A stretch of 64,000 bases of DNA from Sphingobium sp. CECT 9361 (GCF_918741285.1 NZ_CAKKNC010000020.1:1-64000); one strand, 5' to 3'; counted from the stretch's first letter, positions 49,010 through 58,281 are shown. Numbers and translations are program-made. Notes: generated by a model from the letters alone, not told the origin.

Positions 49010-50278
49010 TTACCGATCGAGACGCAGTATTTTCTTATAGGCGCTTAGCAAAGGTTCAATCTGGTGCGGCCAGCTCAGTTCCTTCTCGACACGGTCACGG
49101 CCATAGGCTCCCATTCTTGCCCGCCGCTCCGGATCGTCGATAAGATCGACGATCTTCTGCGCCAGATCTATCGGGTCATTAGCTTTGGCATAGAGCGAAG
49201 CGTCCATGGCGCTAAAACGACCTTCTGCAACATCAAACTGCACCATAGGCTTGCCTAATGCCATATATTCCATGATTTTATTCATGGTGGATTTGTCGTT
49301 CATCGTGTTCACGCGATCGGGATTGACCCCCAAGTCCATTGTAGAAAGGACCTCAAAAAGGGTTTGATCCGGCGCGCGCCCGGTAAATGTTATGAAGTCA
49401 TCGAGCCCGCGCTCGGCAACCAAAGTCTGCAGGTTAGCCAAGCTGGGACCGCCGCCTATCAAACAAAACTGGATGTCAGTCCGCGCGGAGATTTTCACCA
49501 GATGGTCTACAGCGTCGATCAGAAGATCTATACCTTCCTGATCGCCCATGACGCCAACATAGCCTACAAGATACGCGCGCCCATTTTTCCAGCTCTCCAC
49601 GGGAGGGACGACGCGCAAACGGCTCAGATCAGGGCCGGATCGTACGACGAAAACCTTGTCAGCTTTCATGCGCCCCCGTTCCAAAGCAATTGCCCTGTAG
49701 CTTTGATTGGTAGCGATAGAAACGGATGCAGTGGCAAAGGTCATCCGTTCGAACAAGACCATCAGTTTCCAGAAGAAACCCCGGCGATTGAATTTTGCTT
49801 CGTAGAGTTCTGGATTGATGTCATGATGATCGAAAAGAAAACGGACGCCGAACAACCGGAAAGGCAAGGCTACCAGAAAGATAAGATCTGGTGGATTGCA
49901 TCCATGAATGACATCCAGTCCGCGCGTGAAGAATATTTTCCATGCCAGGCACGTTTCCCAAAACAGCGCGGCTCCATATTCGTAGAGATAGCCTAAAGCA
50001 GAACTTGCTTCGACAGGCAGCGGATGCCTGTAAATGTGAACGCCCTCGAGCAGCTCATAGCGTTTTTCATACCCTTTGCCGATGGGACAGATGATCGACA
50101 CAGTGGCACCGGCCGCCTTTAACGTCCGCGCTTCCTGCCAAACGCGGCGGTCAAATGGCAGGGGCAGGTTTTCGACGATAATCAGTATTTTCTTGTTAGC
50201 GAGCGGCTGCCCCTCGATAAACGTCGGAAAATCCTGGCTGACAACGGGTGTCGTCGAATTGGAAAAAGGCGATGTCAT
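49010..50278 (-). CDS. Family 4 glycosyltransferase (WbuB-like)
   Basis: 422 residues with a GT-B fold. The N-terminal half has KKILIIVENLPLPFDRRVWQEA and FDHHDINPELYEAKF; the C-terminal half has YVGVMGDQEGIDLLIDAV, FCLIGGGP and the nucleotide-sugar block MNKIMEYMALGKPMVQFDVAEGRFSAMDASLYA with the E-x7-E pattern. This is a retaining GT4 family found in O-antigen and EPS clusters. It adds a sugar of unknown type on the cytoplasmic side. The ATG lies 11 bases after the stop of the GDP-mannose dehydrogenase gene, so both are one operon, and use of the uronic-acid donor is an attractive but untested idea. Confidence 0.88.
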   Translation of the reverse strand: MTSPFSNSTTPVVSQDFPTFIEGQPLANKKILIIVENLPLPFDRRVWQEARTLKAAGATVSIICPIGKGYEKRYELLEGVHIYRHPLPVEASSALGYLYEYGAALFWETCLAWKIFFTRGLDVIHGCNPPDLIFLVALPFRLFGVRFLFDHHDINPELYEAKFNRRGFFWKLMVLFERMTFATASVSIATNQSYRAIALERGRMKADKVFVVRSGPDLSRLRVVPPVESWKNGRAYLVGYVGVMGDQEGIDLLIDAVDHLVKISARTDIQFCLIGGGPSLANLQTLVAERGLDDFITFTGRAPDQTLFEVLSTMDLGVNPDRVNTMNDKSTMNKIMEYMALGKPMVQFDVAEGRFSAMDASLYAKANDPIDLAQKIVDLIDDPERRARMGAYGRDRVEKELSWPHQIEPLLSAYKKILRLDR

Positions 50279-50289
50279 GCGCTCGAAGC

Positions 50290-51555
50290 CTATGGAATGA
50301 CGCTGATGTCGACAAATGCGTCAGCATCGATCGTGAGCGATTTGGACAGCCGGTTCGTAGAGATAACCAACGCATATGGGGTGGACTCTGCCGTCTGGCG
50401 GTTGACCAGCAAGGTGTCGATTGTCGGCAGATACGCATAAGCATAGCCTAAATTCTGGCCTACCAGCATGTCCGGGGTCAGTCCTGGATCATAGATGTCA
50501 AGCTTATAGCCAGCGTCGAGCAGCTTTCGTGCAATATCGACCGCCGGACTCTCACGCAGGTCATCGGTATCGGCCTTGAACGCCAGCCCTACCAGCAACA
50601 CGCGCGATCCAGCTTCGAGACCTTCGGTGGCCACTTTGAACTGGTAATTTTTATGGGCTTCATTGCTGCGGATAAGCGAGTCTACCAAAGGCGTATTGGC
50701 ACCCAGATCGGACGCTATATATTGCAGGGCGCGTACATCCTTGGGAAGGCAGGATCCGCCAAAGGCGCCCCCCGGTCGCATATAATAAGGGGATATGTTG
50801 AGTTTCGTGTCGGACACGAAAATTTCGTGAACTTGAGCGGCACTGATACCCAGCGACTGGCAGACCCGACCCACCTCGTTGGCGAAGGACACCTTAACGG
50901 CATGCCAGCTATTATCGACGAATTTGGTTATCTCGGCCTCTCGAAAAGGCACGACGAACACAGGCGCATCGATGCCATCATGCAATGCGTGCATATTTTC
51001 CGAAGGCGCACCGCTCGATGTCCCGATCACGATTTTGGGGGGATTGAAATAATCATCCACCGCCGTTGCCTCGCGCAAAAATTCGGGATTATACACCAGT
51101 TCCACAGCTGTTTCGAAGGCATCGCCCAAAGCGGCCTTGAATATCGGCGTAATCATCTGGTCCATTGTTCCAGGACGCATTGTAGAGCGGTAGGCAACAG
51201 TGAGCGGTTCGGTTCGGTCACGCGCGATCGCGCTGGCTATTTGACGTGAGACTTGCACAATGTAGCTCATGTTATGCGAGCCATCGACGCCGCTTGGCGT
51301 CCCTACGCACACAATCGCAAGATGACATTCGTCGAGATGCGTTCCTACAGACGTGCTGGCGTCGAGTCGTCCTTCCTGTTTCGCGGCATGAAGCAGTTCC
51401 TCCACCTTGGGCTCTTTGATAGGCGACTTGCCTGAGCGTATGGTCGAGACTTTCGCCTCGCTGATGTCAATACCGACCACATGGTGGCCCTGAGAGCTTA
51501 TGCAGGCAATGGCTGTGCAACCTACATAGCCAAGACCGAGAACTGCTACTTTCAT
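50290..51555 (-). CDS. GDP-mannose 6-dehydrogenase-like nucleotide-sugar dehydrogenase (AlgD-like)
   Basis: 421 residues. NAD-binding GLGYVG at 7-12, the SGKSPIKEP block, VCVGTPS, NPEFLREATAVDDYFNPPKIVIG, KFVDNSWHAVKVSFANE (K211, N215, H218), YYMRPGGAFGGSCLPKD with the catalytic C269, and FKADTDDLRESP. The order, spacing and near-identical numbering to AlgD (K210, N214, H217, C268 as I recall them) favour GDP-mannose 6-dehydrogenase over UDP-glucose dehydrogenase. The product would be GDP-mannuronate, which competes with gmd for GDP-mannose. The ATG at 51555 has AGGTG six bases before it; a GTG at 51564 is in frame. First gene of an operon with a GT4 transferase. Confidence 0.85.
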   Translation of the reverse strand: MKVAVLGLGYVGCTAIACISSQGHHVVGIDISEAKVSTIRSGKSPIKEPKVEELLHAAKQEGRLDASTSVGTHLDECHLAIVCVGTPSGVDGSHNMSYIVQVSRQIASAIARDRTEPLTVAYRSTMRPGTMDQMITPIFKAALGDAFETAVELVYNPEFLREATAVDDYFNPPKIVIGTSSGAPSENMHALHDGIDAPVFVVPFREAEITKFVDNSWHAVKVSFANEVGRVCQSLGISAAQVHEIFVSDTKLNISPYYMRPGGAFGGSCLPKDVRALQYIASDLGANTPLVDSLIRSNEAHKNYQFKVATEGLEAGSRVLLVGLAFKADTDDLRESPAVDIARKLLDAGYKLDIYDPGLTPDMLVGQNLGYAYAYLPTIDTLLVNRQTAESTPYALVISTNRLSKSLTIDADAFVDISVIP

Positions 51556-52435
51556 GCGCCTCACCTATTTCATTTCCATGATGCGGACCTAACGCTGCAT
51601 TGCAGCAAAATCAACGTGCTTTGGCCCCAGGTTCTGCCGCAGCTATAGCTCATAGGGTTTAGCTATTCCTTAAAGTGACCGGCATCTTCGGGAGAATGAG
51701 CAAGACAAAGCGGATACTGCGGCAAGACAATGGGCTGCCTGAAGGCAGAGGGTAACAATGCAAACCTGCCGGACAATGCCGCACATACGCGTGGAGGGCA
51801 ATGCAAAGCCCGTCATGCCCTGACCTATCCGTAGATTTTTTCAGCGCCGTGATATCCACGTTGTGAGAGACATATGTCATGCCCTAGACTGCTTGCCCGG
51901 CCAGTCCCGGGGCACGAAAGGCCTTTCTGCCCAGTGCCGTGTAGTGCCTGCAGCGAAAGTGAGGAGAGATACATCATGGCCCTGTAAGCGCGCGAGGATG
52001 ACAAGCATCCTGCAATGTCCTGCCAAGCGGCCAAGCGTTGCGCGCCGACGGACCACGCCGGGACGGCCCTAAAATGCGCGGCCGGCAAAGACTGTAGCGA
52101 TGGAAGGCAACCGGCATCTCAGGAGCATTCGGCGCTGTACGCAATGCGCACCCGGCCAGCACTTTAATCTTGGGCGACTCGCAAGATCGCTGCCTTGAAC
52201 GGTACAGGGGCGCAAATCGCACAATGCAGCGCGGACGATGGTTTCGCGACGAACGGAAAATAGTTCAAATGCTGTTCAGTCTTTATTGGCTATTGCACCG
52301 GTAGATCCAAAAGCGGCGGGCCATCACATTTTGGTGGATGATCTTAGCTACTGCCGCCAAAGGACGTCATAGGGATCTATTGCTGCAACCGCGAGCGTGG
52401 AGTATGCAATTCATTCGGAATCTCGCGAGGTGATT
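51556..52435. other. Divergent intergenic region, no gene seen
   Basis: About 880 bases between the dehydrogenase operon and the second export operon, so promoters for both should be here. No repeats, RNA genes or protein remnants were recognised. Confidence 0.45.
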
Positions 52436-53020
52436 GTGATTAAAATTCTTCGTATACTTTTGACCGTGCTGGTGTTGGGCCTCCCCTCTCTAGCCACAGC
52501 TCAGCAAACGCCGCCCAGTCCTGCGGCAGCACAATCGCCCGTCAGTGCGGGGGGGGTTGCCACTGGCTATCGCTTGGGGGTTGCCGACAAGGTTCGCGTG
52601 ATCGTTTTCAACGAAGAATCCTTGTCCGGCGAATTTACCGTTAGTGATAGCGGAACCTTGTCGCTGCCTCTGATAGGAACCGTCGAAGCCTTGGGGCGCA
52701 CCCCCGCCGATGTAATCACCGACATCCAGTCGCGGCTCGCCAATGGTTATCTTAGAGAACCAAAGGTGAGCATGGATGTGCTGACGTACCGACCCTTTTA
52801 TATTCTGGGCGAAGTTGAAAAGCCGGGCGAATACCCGTTTGTCAATGGCCTTACGGTCATGAACGCCGTAGCCCGCGCAGAGGGGTATACGTATCGCGCC
52901 AATAAAAAGAAAGTTTTCATAAAGCGCGCCGGCGAATCGGAAGAAAAGAAGATGACACTTTCACCCGATTTAAAGATTTATCCGGGAGATACCGTGCGGA
53001 TTGGCGAACGCTATTTCTGA
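52436..53020 (+). CDS. Wza-type polysaccharide export protein (set 2)
   Basis: 194 residues with a Sec signal peptide (ILLTVLVLGLPSLATAQQ) but no lipobox cysteine, unlike set 1. The Poly_export domain starts at GYRLGVADKVRVIVFNEESLSGEF, followed by one SLBB-like segment (PFYILGEVEKPGEYPFVNGLTVMNAVARAEG) and a closing YPGDTVRIGERYF. It is a short Wza/GumB-type member. The frame extends to 52397; GTG 52436 is preferred because GAGG precedes it by 6 bases and the signal peptide starts there. First gene of a five-gene plus-strand operon with an outer-membrane barrel and a Wzc-type protein. Confidence 0.9.
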   Translation: MIKILRILLTVLVLGLPSLATAQQTPPSPAAAQSPVSAGGVATGYRLGVADKVRVIVFNEESLSGEFTVSDSGTLSLPLIGTVEALGRTPADVITDIQSRLANGYLREPKVSMDVLTYRPFYILGEVEKPGEYPFVNGLTVMNAVARAEGYTYRANKKKVFIKRAGESEEKKMTLSPDLKIYPGDTVRIGERYF

Positions 53021-53041
53021 TCGGGTACAAGGGAGCTGTTT

Positions 53042-53551
53042 ATGGGTAAGAGACGATATCTAATTGATGTACAGTTAGTAGCATCTTTCGCATTTTTCAT
53101 GGCAGCTCCAGGCCATTCTGCACCTTCCATTGGTCCAGGCAAAGCCCCGGCGACGCACAAGCTGGCCGAACGCCTGGATCAATCGGAATGCCACGTACGA
53201 ACCGTCGCTGCCAAGGCCGTCGACACAGAGAATGTTACCTATTTGCGCGGTATAATCGCGCAGACAATCGCTGCCCATCATCCCGCATCGCAACCAAAAG
53301 AGATACAGGGCGCCGTGCTGTTCGCGCTGGATCAAACGCGCAGTGCGCCATCGGCCACGGTCGCTGCCCTGGATGGTTTTCCGCTTGAGGGGCTATCCAA
53401 AAATCAAGTTGCTGCAATTACAAATTTGCGTGCATTGCGTAAAACGATGCTATGTGGCCAGGGGACCGGAGCGGCATCCGGCGATCTTTCGCTAACAGCA
53501 GGTCCGGATATTGGCGGAGGCGGCGTAACTTCGGACTATATCAATCCCTAG
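53042..53551 (+). CDS. Small secreted EPS-operon protein with C-terminal GGGGVxSDY motif
   Basis: 169 residues. A signal-like N-terminus (VQLVASFAFFMAAPGHSA) precedes a helical region with a CHVRTVAAKAVDTENVTYLRG-type stretch and a second cysteine near residue 138. The protein ends in TAGPDIGGGGVTSDYINP. It lies 21 bases after the Wza gene and 43 bases before the barrel gene, so it belongs to the export operon and probably works in the periplasm or outer membrane. GGGAG precedes the ATG. I do not recognise a family. The C-terminal motif recurs in the secreted protein at 47985-48470. Confidence 0.78.
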   Translation: MGKRRYLIDVQLVASFAFFMAAPGHSAPSIGPGKAPATHKLAERLDQSECHVRTVAAKAVDTENVTYLRGIIAQTIAAHHPASQPKEIQGAVLFALDQTRSAPSATVAALDGFPLEGLSKNQVAAITNLRALRKTMLCGQGTGAASGDLSLTAGPDIGGGGVTSDYINP

Positions 53552-53594
53552 AAGCGTGCCATTGAACACCGGCAATAGTAAAAGGGCAAATCAC

Positions 53595-54896
53595 GTGAAG
53601 CGTTATGTGTTACTGGGCTGTTCAGCCATTGCTGCAATGGCGGGAGTGCCGCAAGTTGCCCGTGCGCAACTGATCGGAGAGCAACTGCTCGATACAGCAT
53701 TGCCACTTACCTACGACAGGGGCCGGAACGTTAGCGTGATCGACCGCCAACGACCCGAATATGAGCCTGTAGGCATTAATTTGGGTGGGTTCACCCTCTT
53801 GCCCGCGGTTGAAGCGCGTGTAGGACATACCAACAATGTGTATCAGACCCAAAACGGCGAAATCAGCGATGGTTACATCACGCTTGCGCCGCGTGCGACG
53901 GTTCGTTCGAACTGGTCCGTGCACTCTTTGAGGTTGGATGCCGGCGCACGCCTGCTGCGATATTTCAAGGAAGGCGATCGCAACGAAAACGGCTGGTATG
54001 TTGGGGGTGCCGGTACCTATGATATTTCCGGCGACGCATCTGTATCGCTCAGTGCCCGCACGGCCCGACAGTTTGAGACGCGGTTTTCAAGCGTTGCCAA
54101 TCCCGACGTGAGGCAGGCAAATCCCTTCCAGTCGACAAATGCCAGGATTTTGGGGAAACTCATCTTGGCGCGATCCAAGATTTTGGCAGCCGCGACCTAC
54201 AGTCGGCTGGACTACAAGTCAGTAGATCTCTTCAGCGGCGGGACGCTCGATCAGAATAATCGCGATCGCGATGTCTATCGCGGCACGTTGCACTATGAAT
54301 ATGGTCTGACCCCGGATACCAGCTTGTTGGCCGAAGTGTCATACACCCGGACCAACTATGACCTTCCATTAACTGCCGTGATTCCAAATAGAGATTCCGA
54401 CGAATGGAATGCCCTGGGCGGCGTCAGCTTTGACTTGAGCGCTTTGGTGCGCGGAAGCATTGCTGCCGGCTATGTTCGGCGGTCCTTCGATGCCATCGAC
54501 TATAAAACGGTATCGGGGGTTTCGGCAGCTGCTCGGATCGAGTATTTTCCTACAGAACTCACAACCGTCACCCTGGCAGCCCGACGCGAGATCGAAGACG
54601 CCAATGTTTTTGGGAGCAGCGCCTATTTTGCAAACAGTGGCGCTGTGCGCGTGGACCACGAGCTGTTGCGCAACCTTATAGTGAATATCGCTGGTGAATA
54701 CGAGGTCGACAACTATTTTGCAGTGCCCGGCCGCGTCAAAATCTTCCGCGCGACCGGCGGAGCGAAATTTGCACTGAACAATATGATATCGCTGACAGGC
54801 GACGTTAGATACGCGAAGCGAACCAGTAGTGTGCCAACCATCGGTGCAGATATCTCGGAACGGCGCGCCACTATCGGCGTGATATTCCAGCGCTAA
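53595..54896 (+). CDS. Outer-membrane beta-barrel protein of the EPS operon
   Basis: 433 residues. Signal peptide (YVLLGCSAIAAMAGVPQVARAQ, about residues 3-24), then many alternating hydrophobic/aromatic strands (VEARVGHTNNVYQT, LRLDAGARLLRYF, GTLHYEYGLTPDTSLLAEVSYTRTNYD) and a C-terminal strand ISERRATIGVIFQR. This fits the beta-barrel proteins seen next to Wza/Wzc in sphingan-like and PEP-CTERM-type EPS operons. It may secure polymer passage or attachment at the outer membrane; mechanism unknown. GTG 53595 is preferred over GTG 53556 because AAAGGG precedes it and the signal peptide begins there. Confidence 0.83.
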   Translation: MKRYVLLGCSAIAAMAGVPQVARAQLIGEQLLDTALPLTYDRGRNVSVIDRQRPEYEPVGINLGGFTLLPAVEARVGHTNNVYQTQNGEISDGYITLAPRATVRSNWSVHSLRLDAGARLLRYFKEGDRNENGWYVGGAGTYDISGDASVSLSARTARQFETRFSSVANPDVRQANPFQSTNARILGKLILARSKILAAATYSRLDYKSVDLFSGGTLDQNNRDRDVYRGTLHYEYGLTPDTSLLAEVSYTRTNYDLPLTAVIPNRDSDEWNALGGVSFDLSALVRGSIAAGYVRRSFDAIDYKTVSGVSAAARIEYFPTELTTVTLAARREIEDANVFGSSAYFANSGAVRVDHELLRNLIVNIAGEYEVDNYFAVPGRVKIFRATGGAKFALNNMISLTGDVRYAKRTSSVPTIGADISERRATIGVIFQR

Positions 54897-54919
54897 ATGC
54901 CAACACGGGAGCTACCCAG

Positions 54920-57070
54920 GTGACAACGCCTTCTGCCGATATTTCACGCCCTTCATACCCGCTACCGGGTAGTGAACCCGATGGCCTCGCTAGTGGTTTG
55001 AGGCGGATTGGCGATGCCCTGCGGCGCCGGTGGCGGATGCTGCTAGCCATTGTCTGCCTCGTCGTTGCATCGTCGATAGTTGCGATAATGCTGATTACGC
55101 CACAATATGAGGCTACGGCGCGCCTGCGCATCGAACCTTCGCAGAACGCTCTTATCGGACAGCCCACCACGGGATCCAGTCTCCCCGATCAGTCGATCGT
55201 CGAAACCGAAGCCAGCGTGATGCGGTCACACGATCTGGCTATTCAGGTCGTGCGCAAGCTCAATTTGGCAGAGGATCGCGAATTCACCAAAACCTTAGAT
55301 CCCTTGTCGGCAAATGCCAGCGCGGGCGCCAAAAAGCAGTATCTCGATGACGTTGCAGATATTGTTGCCAGCAGGGTATCTGCACAACGCGAAAAGGCCA
55401 CCTACGTCGTCGATCTATCGTTTCAGTCGCCCGATGCTGCCAAAGCCGCGAAACTGGCCAACGCCTTTGCGGAAATTTATATCGAATCCAGCGTAAGTCG
55501 GCGCACGGGCACAGCCGCCCGGCAGGCCGCCATGCTTGAAAAACGCCTTGCGCAACTTGGCCAATCGGCTCAGTCGGCCGAAGCACGCCTTGGCCAGTAT
55601 CGGGCCGCCACCGGCATCGTCGGCGAGGGATCTGTTTCCGTTACCGATCAACAGATAAGCCCTTTGGCCAGCCAGGTTGCAACTGCCGAGTCAGAGGCGG
55701 CAGCTGCCCGCTCGAAGCTCGCGGCGGCGCGTTCGCAGATCGGCTCGGGCGGCATCACGGCAGTATCAGCAGTCCTGGGATCGACGGTAATTTCCAACCT
55801 GCGTGCGCAGCGTGCGGCGTTGGTCACACAATCGAGCGAAATCGTCACACGCTATGGGCCTCGCCATCCCGAGAGTATCCGGATCAAGGAACAACTCCAG
55901 GCAATCGATCAGCAAATTCAGGAAGAAGCCAACCGTGTCATCGGCAGTTTGCAAAGCGAAGCCGGCGCTGCGACGGCACGTGCGGCAAGCTTGCGATCGG
56001 ATCTGAACCAGCTAAAGGGTGCCCAGGCTGCCGAGACACAATATTCGGCTACAGCCGATACCTATAAACGGGCAGCAGAATCATCGAGAACGGCCTACAA
56101 TCAGGCGTCCGAACTGGTTCAAAAGACCAATCAGATTGCGGCGAGCCCTATGGCTCAGGCACAGATTATTGAATCGGCATCGATCCCGGCGGAACCCTCG
56201 GCTCCAAACAAGAAAATGCTGCTGGCCGCCAGCTTTGCATTTGCCCTGCTCCTGGGGACGGGCACTGTAGCGATCCAAGAGTTGCTGTCGGCAGGGCTGC
56301 GGACGCGAAAGGATCTGGAATCCATCGGGTTGCCGCTGATCGCATCGATCCCGCTCGCGAGCAAAGCCGTTGCCACGAGGCGATCGCCCGCCGATGCGCT
56401 GGTCGATGCCCCCTTTACAGCCTATGCCGAAGCATTCCGCTCCATCAGGAGCACGCTCACGATAAGCAGCGAAAAGCCCCTCAAGGTCATCGCGCTTGTT
56501 TCTTCGATGCCAGGCGAAGGAAAAACGACAACTTCGCTTTCGCTAGCGCGCATGATGGCCATGTCGGGTGAGCGAACCGTCGTTGTGGATTTGGATACAC
56601 GGCGGGCCGGCTTGAGCGCGGTCGTGAACATGGGAGGCAGCTCCGGGCTTGTTGAGGTCTTGCGAGACGGTATTCCCTTTACGAGCGCCATCCAGCCCGA
56701 TGTGGTAGAGAAACTCGATATTTTGCCCGTCTCAGCCCCGTCTTTCGTACCTGACGACTTGTTTACCAGCGATCCCATGCGGGACCTATTGACTGCCCTT
56801 CGCAGCAGCTATGACTGCATTATATTCGACACCCCGCCCCTTCTTGGCGTCGCGGATGCGCGCGCGGTAGCCGCGATCGCCGATGCGGTCATAGTTGCAG
56901 TACGCTGGGACAAGACGCCGAAATCTGCAGTGGTTGCCGTGCGGGACATTCTTGAACAGGATCACGCCAAAACCGTTGGAGCAATTTATACAATGGTTGA
57001 TCCCAATGCTGAGGTGAATGGCGCTCTGTATTATTCAAACCGCTACTCTGCTTATTATCAGAAAGACTAG
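54920..57070 (+). CDS. Wzc-type co-polymerase with BY-kinase domain (set 2)
   Basis: 716 residues. First membrane segment at about residues 38-60 (MLLAIVCLVVASSIVAIML), a long periplasmic helical part with GNVR-like region, a second membrane segment near 435-455, then a kinase domain. Kinase motifs: Walker A MPGEGKTTT (about 530-538), Walker A' VVDLDTRR, Walker B CIIFDTPPLLG, and a tyrosine-rich tail (YYSNRYSAYYQKD). It controls chain length and export in the inner membrane through autophosphorylation. It is the second such protein in the window and is not close to set 1 in sequence. GTG start with GGGAG nine bases before. Confidence 0.92.
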   Translation: MTTPSADISRPSYPLPGSEPDGLASGLRRIGDALRRRWRMLLAIVCLVVASSIVAIMLITPQYEATARLRIEPSQNALIGQPTTGSSLPDQSIVETEASVMRSHDLAIQVVRKLNLAEDREFTKTLDPLSANASAGAKKQYLDDVADIVASRVSAQREKATYVVDLSFQSPDAAKAAKLANAFAEIYIESSVSRRTGTAARQAAMLEKRLAQLGQSAQSAEARLGQYRAATGIVGEGSVSVTDQQISPLASQVATAESEAAAARSKLAAARSQIGSGGITAVSAVLGSTVISNLRAQRAALVTQSSEIVTRYGPRHPESIRIKEQLQAIDQQIQEEANRVIGSLQSEAGAATARAASLRSDLNQLKGAQAAETQYSATADTYKRAAESSRTAYNQASELVQKTNQIAASPMAQAQIIESASIPAEPSAPNKKMLLAASFAFALLLGTGTVAIQELLSAGLRTRKDLESIGLPLIASIPLASKAVATRRSPADALVDAPFTAYAEAFRSIRSTLTISSEKPLKVIALVSSMPGEGKTTTSLSLARMMAMSGERTVVVDLDTRRAGLSAVVNMGGSSGLVEVLRDGIPFTSAIQPDVVEKLDILPVSAPSFVPDDLFTSDPMRDLLTALRSSYDCIIFDTPPLLGVADARAVAAIADAVIVAVRWDKTPKSAVVAVRDILEQDHAKTVGAIYTMVDPNAEVNGALYYSNRYSAYYQKD

Positions 57071-57081
57071 ATACGCTGGCA

Positions 57082-57720
57082 ATGTCCCTCAATTCAGCAC
57101 TCACCGTTGGCGTACGCCTCTGTCTGCTGGGACTGATGGGTATTGCATTACTGGTCGCCGTTCAGCTTGCCCGTCAGGAGGGCCAACTGGCGTCAGTAGA
57201 GCGGCAGGTGGGTAGCCAGTGGCGTACCGATACACTCGGCACCTTGCCAAAGCTCGCGACCGCGTCGCCACGCCTATGTCTGGTTCTTGCATTGAGCAAA
57301 GCGAAAGCGGCCACGATGGAGCAGGATTATCCATCGCGTCGCGCGCATCTGGCTCTTGCCAATGCTTTGGTGGAGAGGGCCATCAATGCGCGTCCAGCAT
57401 GGGGGGAAGCTTGGGTTGTAAAGACATATATCCTGTTTCTTGAATATGGGCCCAATGATCCGGCCACGCTAAATGCCTATGCGGCCAGTCTCAAAAGCGC
57501 ACCGTATCTGCGTGACTCCGCCTATTGGCGAATCCGTTTTGGCGCAGTTCATTGGAACAAGCTTGATCGCACGACCCGCGAGCGTGTGCTTAATGAAGCG
57601 CAATGGACCGCGAATATTGCACGCTCCGATGCCATGCGCGTCACGCGGCTCCTTGGCACTAGTGGAGCGGCGAACGCCTTCAATCTCCGCAAGCCTGCGC
57701 TACGCGACTTTTCCCGATAA
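57082..57720 (+). CDS. Unrecognised membrane-anchored protein of the second export operon
   Basis: 212 residues. One N-terminal membrane segment (LCLLGLMGIALLVAVQLA, residues 13-30) and then a helical periplasmic part with TPR-like stretches (RAHLALANALVERAINARPAWGEAWVVKTYILFLEYGPNDPATLNAYAASL). It starts 11 bases after the Wzc gene, with a weak ribosome site, and closes the operon. It may be a functional parallel of the TPR-like protein at 4177-5424, which also follows a Wzc gene; the two share layout rather than clear sequence similarity. Confidence 0.72.
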   Translation: MSLNSALTVGVRLCLLGLMGIALLVAVQLARQEGQLASVERQVGSQWRTDTLGTLPKLATASPRLCLVLALSKAKAATMEQDYPSRRAHLALANALVERAINARPAWGEAWVVKTYILFLEYGPNDPATLNAYAASLKSAPYLRDSAYWRIRFGAVHWNKLDRTTRERVLNEAQWTANIARSDAMRVTRLLGTSGAANAFNLRKPALRDFSR

Positions 57721-57962
57721 GGTCCTATAGTGGCATTGTGAGACCAGGCGATATCTCTGTGCCGGCTCGGGAAGACCCCTTATGGGCTTCACGATAGTCG
57801 CCACTTGAGGGATAGGGAGCCCATCCGCGACCGCACCATCGCGCCTTACAGCACTTGAGCGGGGCCCGATAAGGGTTCCTTCATAGTTAATACGCTACAG
57901 CCATAGCGTAGAGGCGTATTGTATGGCCCGAACTGCGATGACGTCGGAAGGGAAGATTACAC

Positions 57963-58229
57963 ATGGCTGAGGAAGGCGAAAAGCCCGATCTCTATGGAGC
58001 CCTCGTCGGCTGGTCGTCGCAGGATCTTGGAGACAAGTTGCTGGTAAAGTTGCAGGTCATGGAAACGGCTCAGGACAAGGCGAGCAATCATCCGCGATCC
58101 TATTTTTTGCTGCTTACAAGCAACCAGGCCACAATCCTTGGCACCTACCTGTTCCAAAAATCGGGCGCCACGCCCCGCACCCGAAAGTCCAGCTGGTTCA
58201 GAAGGCTATTAGGTCGCACTGATAGCTAG
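57963..58229 (+). CDS. Small conserved cytoplasmic protein of unknown function
   Basis: 88 residues, no signal or membrane segment. DLYGALVGWSSQDLGDKLLVKLQ, then SYFLLLTSNQATILGTYLFQKSG and a basic tail (RTRKSSWFRRLLGR). I recall similar small proteins annotated as hypothetical in sphingomonads. AGGGAAG ribosome site 7 bases ahead. It stands alone, 240 bases after the export operon. Confidence 0.68.
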   Translation: MAEEGEKPDLYGALVGWSSQDLGDKLLVKLQVMETAQDKASNHPRSYFLLLTSNQATILGTYLFQKSGATPRTRKSSWFRRLLGRTDS

Positions 58230-58281
58230 ATCGTTGGCGCGGGTTTACGCTACCGCTCGATCAGCGCTTCTGGATTTCAGA

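Noticed and set aside
50290..51555. UDP-glucose 6-dehydrogenase as the first choice
   Set aside because: The KxxxNxWHAxKVxFANE and YYMRPGxAFGGSCLPKDVRAL blocks and their spacing match AlgD-type GDP-mannose dehydrogenase better; the call stays open to testing.
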